NCBI GenBank assembly: GCA_036389715.1
Contig: DASVWH010000139.1
Coordinates: 1-22,075, forward strand
Reading direction: 5' to 3'
Source: DASVWH01 sp036389715
Lineage (GTDB): Bacteria; Acidobacteriota; Blastocatellia; Pyrinomonadales; Pyrinomonadaceae
Length of the DNA: 22,075 bases
The translations under genes were made by a program, and so were the position numbers. The notes under the pieces were generated by a model. The model did not search any database and was not told the DNA's origin. It was given only the letters and a program-made list of their open reading frames with translations. Position 1 is the first letter of the stretch. Each line of letters begins with the position of its first letter. Positions 8,141 through 15,745 of this stretch are shown here, one piece after another.

Positions 8141-8878
8141 TCACTGTGCGTCGAGAGTTGAGCGCAGGGAGTTGACGGCGGGGTTGGCGGGGTTGGCGGC
8201 GGCGAGGCGGTCAAGGGCTTCGCGCGCGGTCGTCTTGTCGCCCTTGCGCAGGGCGGCGGCGGCCAGGTTCTGTAGCGTCTTCTCGTGTTTGGGGTCGAGT
8301 TCGAGCGTCTTGCGGTATTCGGCGATGGCCCGGTCGTAATCGGGCGGCGTTCTTTGAAAGTAGGTATTGCCGAGGTCCGTGCGGACATCCGGGGCATCCG
8401 GCCGCACCCTCAAAGAACGCTCGTAGTAGGTGGCCGCCTCCACGTAGTTGCCCAGATCGTACTTCGTATCACCCATCGCCGTCAGCGCGTCCGCGTTGTC
8501 AGGCATGATGGCCAGGGCGCGGTCCAGGTAGACGGCCGCCCTCTCAAGCGCCCCCGCTTGATAGAAGGTCGCGGCGGCCGTCATCTGCGCGTCGAAGTTG
8601 CGCGGGTTGCGGTCGGCCGCGTCCATTGCCGCCTGGGCCTGCTGTGAAGAGGCCGCGCCGCCGCCCGGCGCCCCGTCGCCCGCAGCGTCCAGGCTCGGAT
8701 GGTCGGGCGGAAGCTGCCCGCCCGTCTCGGCAGGGTCGAGCGGACGCGCCGCGCCCGCCTGCGCACCCGCATTCATTCCGGCGAATTGCGGAGGCTTCCA
8801 CGTTTTATTGGCCAGGAAGAAGCCTATGAAAAACCCTGCGATCACCCCGGCCAGAGAGAGAAGAATATTCCTGCGCAT
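8141..8878 (-). CDS. Membrane-anchored TPR protein (copy 1 of a paralogous pair)
   Basis: 245 aa. An N-terminal membrane segment (residues ~4-24, ILLSLAGVIAGFFIGFFLAN) is followed by a Gly/Ala/Pro-rich linker containing LPPDHPSL (56-63). From ~80 to the end are tetratricopeptide repeats, for example DADALTAMGD-like, YVEAATYYERSLRVRP and YDRAIAEYRKTLELDP. Clearly paralogous to the gene at 12577: same architecture, same LPPDHPSL motif, and a matching DPKHE-TLQNL stretch. TPR proteins anchored this way include CcmI/CycH, the apocytochrome chaperone of cytochrome c maturation system I. Placement beside resB/ccsA makes an analogous role attractive but unproven. Transcribed divergently from resB. 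No Shine-Dalgarno is visible before ATG 8878. Confidence 0.85.
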   Translation of the reverse strand: MRRNILLSLAGVIAGFFIGFFLANKTWKPPQFAGMNAGAQAGAARPLDPAETGGQLPPDHPSLDAAGDGAPGGGAASSQQAQAAMDAADRNPRNFDAQMTAAATFYQAGALERAAVYLDRALAIMPDNADALTAMGDTKYDLGNYVEAATYYERSLRVRPDAPDVRTDLGNTYFQRTPPDYDRAIAEYRKTLELDPKHEKTLQNLAAAALRKGDKTTAREALDRLAAANPANPAVNSLRSTLDAQ

Positions 8879-9062
8879 CTGGATTCAAAAGATTTCAGTC
8901 CATCCGGATTCAAACTATATTGTCGGCGCTTTTGCTCGAAAAAACGGGCTTTTGCGGCTCAACAGGCGCTTTCTCCGGGCAAGATGTATTGTTTCGCTCC
9001 CCGGCCGCACTGTTTCGAGTGGGCGCTGATGCCCGTCCAGCTTCATCCCGGAGCGCGATTAA

Positions 9063-9090
9063 ATGATAGCACAAGGGGGGCGCTTGGAAA
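9063..9090 (-). promoter_or_regulatory. Possible promoter for TPR gene copy 1
   Basis: On the minus strand, TTTCCA (9090-9085) and TATCAT (9068-9063) are 16 bp apart, with TGC immediately before the -10 box (extended -10). The leader would be long, about 175 nt. The -35 match is weak. Confidence 0.3.
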
Positions 9091-9204
9091 GCCCGCGCGC
9101 AAAAGAGAGACGCTGCGGGGCCCGGCGGAGTTCGGAGCCGTCCTTGCAGGAATCCCCTGCGGGGCGGATATTCCGGGGCGCGGCCGCTTCAGGGCCGGTG
9201 CAAT

Positions 9205-9233
9205 TTGAAGACGACAGTCCGATGCGATATGAT
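9205..9233 (+). promoter_or_regulatory. Predicted sigma70-type promoter of the resB-ccsA-cytochrome operon
   Basis: TTGAAG (9205-9210) and TATGAT (9228-9233) are separated by exactly 17 bp, close to consensus on both boxes. The start point would be near 9240, leaving a ~100-nt leader before resB. It is the only strong plus-strand promoter I see before the cytochrome genes at 14456 and 15742. Confidence 0.55.
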
Positions 9234-9341
9234 GAGAGGCAATCAATATGGACTTGAACGATTACCACTTCAGGTCAGGTCAACATCTTCGGGCCAGAGA
9301 GCCGGTATCGTTTTTGGACTGTTCTTCAGGAATCATAAATA

Positions 9342-10868
9342 ATGTCCGCAGCAGAAGAGACAAAGGCCAATATAGGTGTGAAAGAAGCGGTCGCCAACGG
9401 CGCGGGCTCGCTGGTCGCACGGGTTCTCAACAAGACCCTGACCGTGCTCAGCTCCGTCCGCTTCGGCGTCACGCTGCTCGTCCTGCTCGTCATCGCCAGC
9501 ATGATCGGGATGCTGATTATGCAGCAGAACGTCGAAGGCTTTGAGAGGTACTATGCGGAGCTGACGCCCTCGGAACAGCTGCTCGGAAGCACGCTCGGCT
9601 TCTTCGACATCTATCACAGCTGGTACTTCGACACCCTGCTCCTGGTGCTCTCGCTCAACATCGTGCTGGCTTCGATTGATCGTTTCCCGAAAGCCTGGAC
9701 CTTCATCTCGCGCCCCAAGCTGGACGCTTCGGCGGCCTGGCTCAAAGGACAGGAGCAGCACGCCGTCCTGCAAGTTGAAGGCGAGAGCAGGCAACGCGCC
9801 GCGGAAAGAATCGCTGCGGCCGCGCGCGGCGTCGGCTTTAAGACGAGAATCACGGAGAAGGGTCATCGGACTTTCGTCTTCGCAGAGAGCAATGTCTGGA
9901 ATCGCCTGGGCGCGTATGCCGTTCACGTCGCACTGCTGACCATCTTCACGGGCGGCTTCATCTTCGCGCAGTTCGGGCGCACCGGCCAGATGTGGCTCTC
10001 GCCCGGCGACACGTCGAACCGCATGGTCGAAGCCGAGCATAACCTGGACCAGGTCAAGCGCGTCGAAGTGCAGCTTCCCTTCCAGGTGACCTGCACGGAC
10101 ATCCAGCAAAAGCTCATCAAAACGGACGGCCCGATTACGGCCAACAACACTATTGACTGGCTGACACGCATCAAGATCAAGGACAAAAACGGCGAGCGCG
10201 ACGCCCTCGTCCATCTCAATGCGCCTTACGACTACAACGGCTACCGTCTCTTTCAGGAGAGCTTTGCGGCCGACGGCAAGGCGCGCGTCATTACCGTCCG
10301 GCTGACCCCGGCCGGGGGCGGCGAGCCGCTGGACGTGACCATCCCGCGCAACGGCTCGACGGCGCTCGCCGACGGCACGCGCATCGAGTTTACGAACTTT
10401 CACGCGGACTTTCGCCTGGGCGGCGGCAACCAGGGCGGCGACACTTCGGACTACAGAAATCCGGCGGCTGAGCTGATGGTCACCGCGCCCGGCGGCCCGC
10501 GGCAGAAGGCTTACGCATTCAATGAGGAGATGGCAGACAAAGCTCCGATTGCGAAGAATCCGGTCGGCGGCTACACCTATCGCCTCGTCAATTTCGAGAA
10601 AGCGCCGCTCGCGCACGCCCTCTCCATTCAATACAATCCGGGCGTCGGCACGCTCTATCTGGGCTTCGCGCTCCTGGGGCTGACGCTCATCAACGTCTTC
10701 TTCTTCTCGCACCAGAGAGTCTGGGCGCTCGTCGAAGAGAGGGCGGGCGAGAAATACGAGGTCATCCTCGGGGGCAATACCAACCGCAACCAGCTGGCCT
10801 TTGAAGAACGCTTCAAACGTCTGGCCAACGCCATCACCGGACAGGCTGATGAGGTAGAGGAATCATGA
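9342..10868 (+). CDS. resB: ResB-family cytochrome c biogenesis protein (system II)
   Basis: 508 aa. With CcsA it forms the system II haem export and cytochrome c synthase, which attaches haem to CxxCH cysteines outside the cytoplasmic membrane. The topology fits ResB: membrane segments at ~41-60, ~94-113, ~190-210 and ~438-456, with a large periplasmic domain (~211-437) between the last two. Histidines sit where the family has them: H195 in the third segment (AYAVHVALL) and H457 after the last (FSHQRVW). ATG 9342 has an AGGA 10 nt upstream. The stop overlaps the ccsA start (ATGA), implying translational coupling. The genes for three multiheme cytochromes nearby are its obvious clients. ResA and CcdA, the usual thiol-reduction partners, are not in the window. 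Confidence 0.93.
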   Translation: MSAAEETKANIGVKEAVANGAGSLVARVLNKTLTVLSSVRFGVTLLVLLVIASMIGMLIMQQNVEGFERYYAELTPSEQLLGSTLGFFDIYHSWYFDTLLLVLSLNIVLASIDRFPKAWTFISRPKLDASAAWLKGQEQHAVLQVEGESRQRAAERIAAAARGVGFKTRITEKGHRTFVFAESNVWNRLGAYAVHVALLTIFTGGFIFAQFGRTGQMWLSPGDTSNRMVEAEHNLDQVKRVEVQLPFQVTCTDIQQKLIKTDGPITANNTIDWLTRIKIKDKNGERDALVHLNAPYDYNGYRLFQESFAADGKARVITVRLTPAGGGEPLDVTIPRNGSTALADGTRIEFTNFHADFRLGGGNQGGDTSDYRNPAAELMVTAPGGPRQKAYAFNEEMADKAPIAKNPVGGYTYRLVNFEKAPLAHALSIQYNPGVGTLYLGFALLGLTLINVFFFSHQRVWALVEERAGEKYEVILGGNTNRNQLAFEERFKRLANAITGQADEVEES

Positions 10869-12472
10869 GTGAAGTCTTAAAACAACCGGCGGTGCTCGAC
10901 GCGCCGGGCGTCAAAGCGGGTAGTTCGCGGATGCTTTCTTATCTGCCGGTGGTGCTCGTCATCGTCGGCTCGGTCTTGACGGTGCTGCTCAGAATCCAGA
11001 CGGGCGGCGAGCACTTCATCTCGGACGGCGCGCTGATGATGCTGGCGCTCTTCTCCTATCTGACGGCGGCCGTCTTTCACCTGACGAACCTGTATGCGCC
11101 CTCGAACGTCGCCCAGCGGCTCGGGTTATGGAGCGCGACCGCGGGCGTCTTCTTTAATCTGGCGAGCTGGGGCGTGCGCTGGATCGCGGCCTACGACATC
11201 GAGCTCGAGGTCATCCGCCGGCAGGGCGGGACGGAGATGCCTTGGTTCTTCCGCTACATCCCGTTCGCGAACCTCTACGACCTCTCGCTCGCGTTCGCCT
11301 TCGGCGCGGGCATCACGACGCTGCTCATCGCACACCGCAAGAACTTTCGCTTCCTCGGCGCGATCTCTTTGCCGATGGCGGCGTTGATTCTGCTGCTGGC
11401 CAGGTTCATCGGCGACGAGTTCATAGACCTGCCGCCCGTTCTGGATTCTTACTGGCGTCCGATTCACGTCGGCATCGCTTCGCTGAGCTACGGCGTCGCG
11501 CTCGTCTGTTTCGCGGTCGCGGTCATCTACCTGCTCAAGGACGGGGTCAAGACGGAGGCGATGGCCATCTGGTCGAGCATCTTCGGCCTCTCCATCTTCG
11601 CCACCATCAGCAAGTTTTCCGTCTTCGCGCCGAGCACGTTCGGGACCTACACGGCTTCAACCGTGCTCGGCGACTCGCGCCAGGCATGGGGGCTGCGCGC
11701 AGACATCCCGCTCGTCGGCTGGCTGCTGGTCGCGGCCGGTTTACTGCTGGTCGGAACCATCGTTACTTTCATCAAGTATCTACGGCAGAATGACGAGGCC
11801 GCGCGCGTCTGGGGGCATCGCCTGCTCAAGCTCTCGCTGGTCGCGCAGGGCGCAGCCATCGCCGCGCTCGTCTCCGGCGTCAAGACGATGACCAACGTCG
11901 TCACGCATCTGGACCCGCGCCAGTACGAGCGTTTCAGCCTCTGGTTCTTGCAGCGGCAGAAGGTCAGCCCCGAGCAGATCGCGCAGTTTGGCCCGCAGGA
12001 GTTGCACATGATGGCCGAGAGGTGGATTACTCAAAGCGGCTCGATGCTCAAGCTCAGTCTCAACGCGAATCCGGTCGAGCTGGCGGCGCTGATTACGGCC
12101 TTCGTGGCCACGCTCTTCGTCATCATCTTCAGTTTCCGGACGGAGAAGCTCAGGGCGGCGCTGCCTTCCGCGGCCAGGCTCGACAGCCTGATGTATAAGA
12201 CGGCGGGCGTGGCCTTCGCCGGGCTGGCGCTGCTCCTGATGACCGGCGCTATCTGGGCCAACGAATCATGGGGCAGGCCCTGGGGATGGGACTCGAAGGA
12301 GACGGGCGCGTTCGTCGCCTGGCTGACCTACGGGGCTTTCCTGCACGCGCGCATCGCACGCGGCTGGAACGGCAGGCGCTCGGCCTATTTCGCGGTCGTC
12401 GCCTTCCTCCTCGTCATCTTCACGTACCTCGGCGTCAGCTATCTTCTGCCCGGTCTCCACTCCTATGCGTGA
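10865..12472 (+). CDS. ccsA: CcsA/ResC-family cytochrome c synthase, enlarged
   Basis: 535 aa, polytopic. The haem-handling tryptophan-rich (WWD) motif is at 464-480: W464, W469, W473, W475, D476, KET. Likely external haem-ligand histidines are H201 (RPIHVGIASLSYG) and H532 (GLHSYA at the C-terminus). Likely membrane histidines are H72 (VFHLTNLY) and H494 (FLHARIARGW). Typical CcsA proteins are roughly 300-400 residues. Here ~180 residues (about 281-460) separate the H201 region from the WWD motif, with extra hydrophobic segments at ~282-306, ~323-346 and ~404-427 and a hydrophilic stretch at ~346-400. A Shine-Dalgarno AGAGGA lies just before ATG 10865, and the gene overlaps resB by 4 bp. Confidence 0.93.
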   Translation: MSEVLKQPAVLDAPGVKAGSSRMLSYLPVVLVIVGSVLTVLLRIQTGGEHFISDGALMMLALFSYLTAAVFHLTNLYAPSNVAQRLGLWSATAGVFFNLASWGVRWIAAYDIELEVIRRQGGTEMPWFFRYIPFANLYDLSLAFAFGAGITTLLIAHRKNFRFLGAISLPMAALILLLARFIGDEFIDLPPVLDSYWRPIHVGIASLSYGVALVCFAVAVIYLLKDGVKTEAMAIWSSIFGLSIFATISKFSVFAPSTFGTYTASTVLGDSRQAWGLRADIPLVGWLLVAAGLLLVGTIVTFIKYLRQNDEAARVWGHRLLKLSLVAQGAAIAALVSGVKTMTNVVTHLDPRQYERFSLWFLQRQKVSPEQIAQFGPQELHMMAERWITQSGSMLKLSLNANPVELAALITAFVATLFVIIFSFRTEKLRAALPSAARLDSLMYKTAGVAFAGLALLLMTGAIWANESWGRPWGWDSKETGAFVAWLTYGAFLHARIARGWNGRRSAYFAVVAFLLVIFTYLGVSYLLPGLHSYA

Positions 12473-12483
12473 GACTGGAGGGG

Positions 12484-12565
12484 AGTTTTCATTTTTCGGT
12501 TTTCAGTTTTCAGTTGGGAAACTAACTGCTTTTAACTGAAAACTGAAAACCGAAAACTGAAAACT
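12484..12565. repeat. Large inverted repeat built from TTTTCAG heptamers
   Basis: Arms 12484-12515 and 12534-12565 are reverse complements at 31 of 32 positions, around an 18-nt loop. Each arm is an array of the heptamer TTTTCAG (CTGAAAA in the other arm) with a TTTTCGG variant at the matching place. It fills the gap between ccsA (stop 12472) and the second TPR gene (ATG 12577), genes in the same direction. The next start has no Shine-Dalgarno: the sequence between arm and ATG is pyrimidine-rich. It could be an mRNA hairpin/attenuator or a mobile or expanding repeat that split the operon. Confidence 0.85.
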
Positions 12566-12576
12566 ATTTCCTTCTT

Positions 12577-13350
12577 ATGTCCAGAGACAACATCCTGTAC
12601 TCGATTATCGGCCTGCTGCTGGGCGTGATTGTCGGCTTCGTCTTTGCCAACACGGTCAACCAGCGCGGCCACTCGCCGCAGCGCACGCCCGCGGGCAGCA
12701 GAGGGGCCGGGGCGCAGGCGGCGCAGGATGCCGGACTGCCTCCCGACCATCCTTCGCTGCCCGCGAACGCCGCCGAAGGGCAGGAGGAAGGGCAGGCCGA
12801 CGGCGAGGCGAGGATCGAGCAGGCCAGGGCCGAGCCGAACAACTTCGAGGCGCAGATGGAGGCCGCGGCCTTCTATTACCGGACGCGCCGTTATGATGAG
12901 GCCCTTGAGTTTTTGATGCGGGCCAACCAGTTGCGCCCCGACAGCTACGAGACCATCGTCGCGCTCGGCAACACGAACTTCGACGCCGGGCGCTACGAGC
13001 TGGCCGAGCGTTGGTACACGGCCGCGCTCGTCAAGCAGCCCAAGGACATCAACGTCCGAACGGACCTCGGGCTGACGTTTCTCTTCCGCCAGCCGCCCGA
13101 TATGGAACGCGCTATCAGGGAGTTCCGAACCTCGCTCGAAACCGACCCGAAGCACGAGCAGACGTTGCAGAACCTGGTCGTCGCCCTGACGAAGAAGGGC
13201 GACCTGGAGGAAGCCGGAAAGACGCTGGCCCGGCTTGAGCAGGTCAATCCCGGCAACCAGAGCATGTCCAAGCTGCGCTCCGACATCGAAGCGGCGCGCG
13301 CCTCCGCCACCGGGGCCGGGCCTGCGGGCAGCGGCAGCAAGCGGCGCTGA
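12577..13350 (+). CDS. Membrane-anchored TPR protein (copy 2 of a paralogous pair)
   Basis: 257 aa. One N-terminal membrane segment (~5-27, NILYSIIGLLLGVIVGFVFA), a polar linker with LPPDHPSL (54-61), then TPR repeats from ~80 to 235 (e.g. YDEALEFLMRANQLRP, YELAERWYTAALVKQP, MERAIREFRTSLETDP), and a Gly/Ser/Arg-rich tail. Same layout and motif as the gene at 8141-8878. It follows ccsA in the same direction and precedes the cytochrome genes. A role as a CcmI-like apocytochrome-holding or assembly factor for system II is therefore a reasonable hypothesis. The start is chosen because the membrane segment begins immediately after it; ribosome-binding signal absent. Confidence 0.85.
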   Translation: MSRDNILYSIIGLLLGVIVGFVFANTVNQRGHSPQRTPAGSRGAGAQAAQDAGLPPDHPSLPANAAEGQEEGQADGEARIEQARAEPNNFEAQMEAAAFYYRTRRYDEALEFLMRANQLRPDSYETIVALGNTNFDAGRYELAERWYTAALVKQPKDINVRTDLGLTFLFRQPPDMERAIREFRTSLETDPKHEQTLQNLVVALTKKGDLEEAGKTLARLEQVNPGNQSMSKLRSDIEAARASATGAGPAGSGSKRR

Positions 13351-13361
13351 CCGTTTGATTC

Positions 13362-13388
13362 GACAATCATTTTCGGACAATCATTTTC
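13362..13388. repeat. Two tandem copies of a 13-nt sequence downstream of TPR copy 2
   Basis: GACAATCATTTTC occurs at 13362-13374 and again at 13376-13388 (14-bp period), 11 nt after the TPR stop codon and ~90 nt before the next gene. It could be a binding site or a slippage product; no further copies seen in the window. Confidence 0.6.
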
Positions 13389-13478
13389 CATTGAGAGGCC
13401 GCGGCCCGGCTCGCCGCCGAACAACAGCGCGAAAGCCGTGCAGCCGCTTCCATTCGCAGGCTCTCTGCGGTCACGCCG

Positions 13479-14459
13479 ATGACACACACCCCGAAGCCGC
13501 GAAAATGCAGGACGGCCCTGACGGCATCCGCGCTCTGCCTGCTGGCCATCTTCGCCTGCCGCGCGCAGGCACAAACCATTCCCGTTCAGACGCCCGCGCC
13601 CGCGCCTTCAACAACAGCGCCGTGCGCTCAAACTCCGGCCTGCCCGCAGTCCGCGCCGCGAGTGATTCAACTGAGCGCCGTCTACAAGAACGGCGACCAG
13701 CCCTTGCAGCAGGACGACAAGGTCTTGCAGCTCGCGCGCAAGCGCTTCTACCTCTCTCCCTGCCCCTTCAACCTGGAGAAGATTCAGAGCAGCGCCGGGC
13801 CAGCGCCCTCCCGCAGCAGCTATTACAGCCGCGTTCATGCCAGCCCGCAGTTGATTCGCTGGCTCGAAACCAACAACTGCGACACCATCTATTGCCGCGA
13901 GTTGACGAGGGAAGAAGTCACCTGCGCGGCGACCGCTCCCGGCTGCGTGCCGGAATTCGTCCGGGCATACGGCGAGGCCCTGCGCAGGCTCAAGGGCAAT
14001 CAGGAGCTGGCACGCAGGTGGGTGACAAACTACGCGCCGCTCTCCGCGCCGGAGTTGAGAATCGGTTTCTACACGGAGAAGACGAGATGGCTGGACAAAG
14101 CGGTAGCGGCGGTTGAGAAGGAGGCGGGGCTGAAGCCGGGCACGATCAGAACCGCGATGACGGACAGAAGAGGCATAGCCTATTTCTACGACCTCTGCCC
14201 CGGCACTTACTACATCTCAAGCCTCGCTCCCGTAGAGGTCGAGGACGCGGGTTTCGTCTGGGAGACGACCGCCATCAACGTCAAGGCGACGAAGCCGCCC
14301 GAGCCAGACCAACTGAGCATCACGCCCGTCTTCCTGGCCAACGTCCCGTCGAAGAAAAAGCGCGCGAACTTCTTTGTCGGTAAGAGAGTCGCCGGGCCGC
14401 TCTCTTCCAACTCCGGGCGCGAGGGCCGGAGCGTTCGGCACGAGCGGGCCAGCCAGTGA
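13479..14459 (+). CDS. Secreted Cys-containing protein of unknown function
   Basis: 326 aa; I do not recognise the family. A signal peptide is evident (~11-31, hydrophobic TASALCLLAIFAC, likely cleaved after AQA). A Pro/Thr/Ala-rich segment with C49 and C55 follows. The central part has further cysteines (C95, C134, C139, C149, C156), enough for disulfides but no CxxCH, so it binds no covalent haem. Residues ~222-268 (TAMTDRRGIAYFYDLCPGTY then YISS) look like a carboxypeptidase-regulatory or transthyretin-like beta-sandwich. The C-terminus is basic. The stop overlaps the GTG start of the nonaheme cytochrome (GTGA), so the two are probably translated together and may act together, perhaps as an accessory or docking subunit. 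No clear Shine-Dalgarno before ATG 13479. Confidence 0.75.
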   Translation: MTHTPKPRKCRTALTASALCLLAIFACRAQAQTIPVQTPAPAPSTTAPCAQTPACPQSAPRVIQLSAVYKNGDQPLQQDDKVLQLARKRFYLSPCPFNLEKIQSSAGPAPSRSSYYSRVHASPQLIRWLETNNCDTIYCRELTREEVTCAATAPGCVPEFVRAYGEALRRLKGNQELARRWVTNYAPLSAPELRIGFYTEKTRWLDKAVAAVEKEAGLKPGTIRTAMTDRRGIAYFYDLCPGTYYISSLAPVEVEDAGFVWETTAINVKATKPPEPDQLSITPVFLANVPSKKKRANFFVGKRVAGPLSSNSGREGRSVRHERASQ

Positions 14460-15745
14460 CGAAAGGTGACGAAGTGGGGCCGCAGAGGAAGCCATTTGAT
14501 CGTCGAGTCGAACGCCGCCTGCTCGCGCTCGGTATTTTCGCGGCCGCGCTGGCTCTCCTCACTTACGCGCGTGCGTCCTCGACGCCTTCCGTGCCCGAAC
14601 CGCAGGACCGCCAGCAACAGAACCGGCGGCGGCGCGCTCGCCCCGCGGCGCAGACGGCTCGCAGCACCGCGCGCAACTATTCGCGCTTTCGTCACGAAGA
14701 CCATCGCCGCCCCGTCGCCGACCTCAAATGCTCCGACTGTCACACGATCCCTTCGGCCGCCGAGCCGGATACGATTGCCGCCGCGACGAATCCGCGCAGC
14801 AGCGGCTATCCAGACCATGATTCCTGCGTGCGCTGCCACCGCCAGCAGTTCTTCAAGGGAGCGAGCCCGCAGATTTGCACGGTCTGTCATACGCGCGCGA
14901 GCCCTCGACTCTCTGCGCGCGACATGCAGCCGTTCCCGAAGCAGGGCGAGCAAACAATCGCGCGCGAGTTCCCGGGCTATTTTCCGCACGGGCTGCATCA
15001 GAGCGTCATCGCCTCGAAGACCCTTCCCCCGGCGCTTGGGCTGAATGAAGGATGGAGCGCCGCGCACGTATCTTTCACCGGAGGGCAGGCGGGCGATGCT
15101 CCGGCCAGGGCGTTGGACAACTGCGCCACCTGCCATTTGACGGACGAGCGAGCGCCCGTCGCGCTGCCGGTCGGCGGCAGCGAAGGGGCCTTCCGCCCCG
15201 AAGCCGCCGGGACATTCAAGACGGTCCCTTCCGGCCACGCCTCCTGCTTCAACTGCCACTGGCAATCGCAGCCGCCCTTAAAGGATGACTGCGCCGGATG
15301 CCACCTGCCGCCAGGAGACTTCGCGGCGCAGAGACGAGCGACTGAACCGGCGGCGCTTCCCGGCGTTCTCGCATCAAAGGCCGCCGCATGGTTCAAGGGC
15401 TGGCCGCGTGACTGGCCCAGGCGACTCTCGCTGAAGTTTCGTCACCAGACCGAGAATCACGACCTCGGCTGCACGACTTGCCACATCAACATCACGCAAA
15501 TGGAGACGCTCAATATCCCGAAGGCGGATGTCCCCATAGCTTCGTGCGCGCCCTGCCATATCCAGGCATCGCCCGTGCTGCGCAGTGAAGGAGCGCCCGT
15601 CACTATCTCTTCCGAGATGGGCGCGGAGGCCGCGGACAAAGATAATCGCAGCCATACCTGCATCGGCTGCCATACCTCCGTCATCGGCCGCGAGAGGCCG
15701 CCGTGCAGCCATCGCCTGGTGCTCGGACAAAAATGCGAAGAATGA
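14456..15745 (+). CDS. Membrane-anchored nonaheme c-type cytochrome (copy 1)
   Basis: 429 aa from GTG 14456. A basic N-terminus and one hydrophobic segment (~22-38) suggest an uncleaved anchor or signal. A Gln/Arg-rich linker leads to a YSRFRH motif (75-80), then nine CxxCH sites at C92, C124, C141, C223, C264, C279, C339, C364 and C402. Extra cysteines near the end (C417, C427) are not in CxxCH. Additional histidines (e.g. FRHQTENHDLGCTTCH) fit bis-His ligation as in class III multiheme cytochromes. GTG 14456 overlaps the upstream stop (GTGA). An in-frame GTG at 14474 has a better Shine-Dalgarno (AAAGGTG, 5-nt spacing) and would shorten the protein by six residues. Partner and substrate unknown; not a NapC/NirT or pentaheme NrfA by size and haem number. 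Confidence 0.9.
   Translation: MTKGDEVGPQRKPFDRRVERRLLALGIFAAALALLTYARASSTPSVPEPQDRQQQNRRRRARPAAQTARSTARNYSRFRHEDHRRPVADLKCSDCHTIPSAAEPDTIAAATNPRSSGYPDHDSCVRCHRQQFFKGASPQICTVCHTRASPRLSARDMQPFPKQGEQTIAREFPGYFPHGLHQSVIASKTLPPALGLNEGWSAAHVSFTGGQAGDAPARALDNCATCHLTDERAPVALPVGGSEGAFRPEAAGTFKTVPSGHASCFNCHWQSQPPLKDDCAGCHLPPGDFAAQRRATEPAALPGVLASKAAAWFKGWPRDWPRRLSLKFRHQTENHDLGCTTCHINITQMETLNIPKADVPIASCAPCHIQASPVLRSEGAPVTISSEMGAEAADKDNRSHTCIGCHTSVIGRERPPCSHRLVLGQKCEE

Larger units (their letters stand above)
8879..9341. other. Divergent intergenic region between the TPR gene and resB
   Basis: 463 bp without a convincing gene. It contains one predicted promoter for each direction (9063-9090 minus; 9205-9233 plus). 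A 9-bp direct repeat GGATTCAAA occurs at 8881-8889 and 8906-8914, inside the predicted leader of the TPR gene. A small hairpin GCAGG-N5-CCTGC lies near 9150. Short reading frames here (for example from 9248) run into resB in another frame and look spurious. Confidence 0.6.

Noticed and set aside
9248..9544. Small plus-strand frame upstream of and overlapping resB, as a possible leader peptide
   Set aside because: No Shine-Dalgarno, no motif, and most of it overlaps resB out of frame.
9333..10712. Minus-strand open frame of 459 codons opposite resB
   Set aside because: ResB on the other strand has the full family topology and conserved histidines; the antisense product is Arg/Glu-rich without motifs.
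12484..12565. CRISPR-like array from the repeated TTTTCAG units
   Set aside because: Units are 7 bp, directly adjacent, without spacers, and the two arms are inverted relative to each other; no cas genes nearby.
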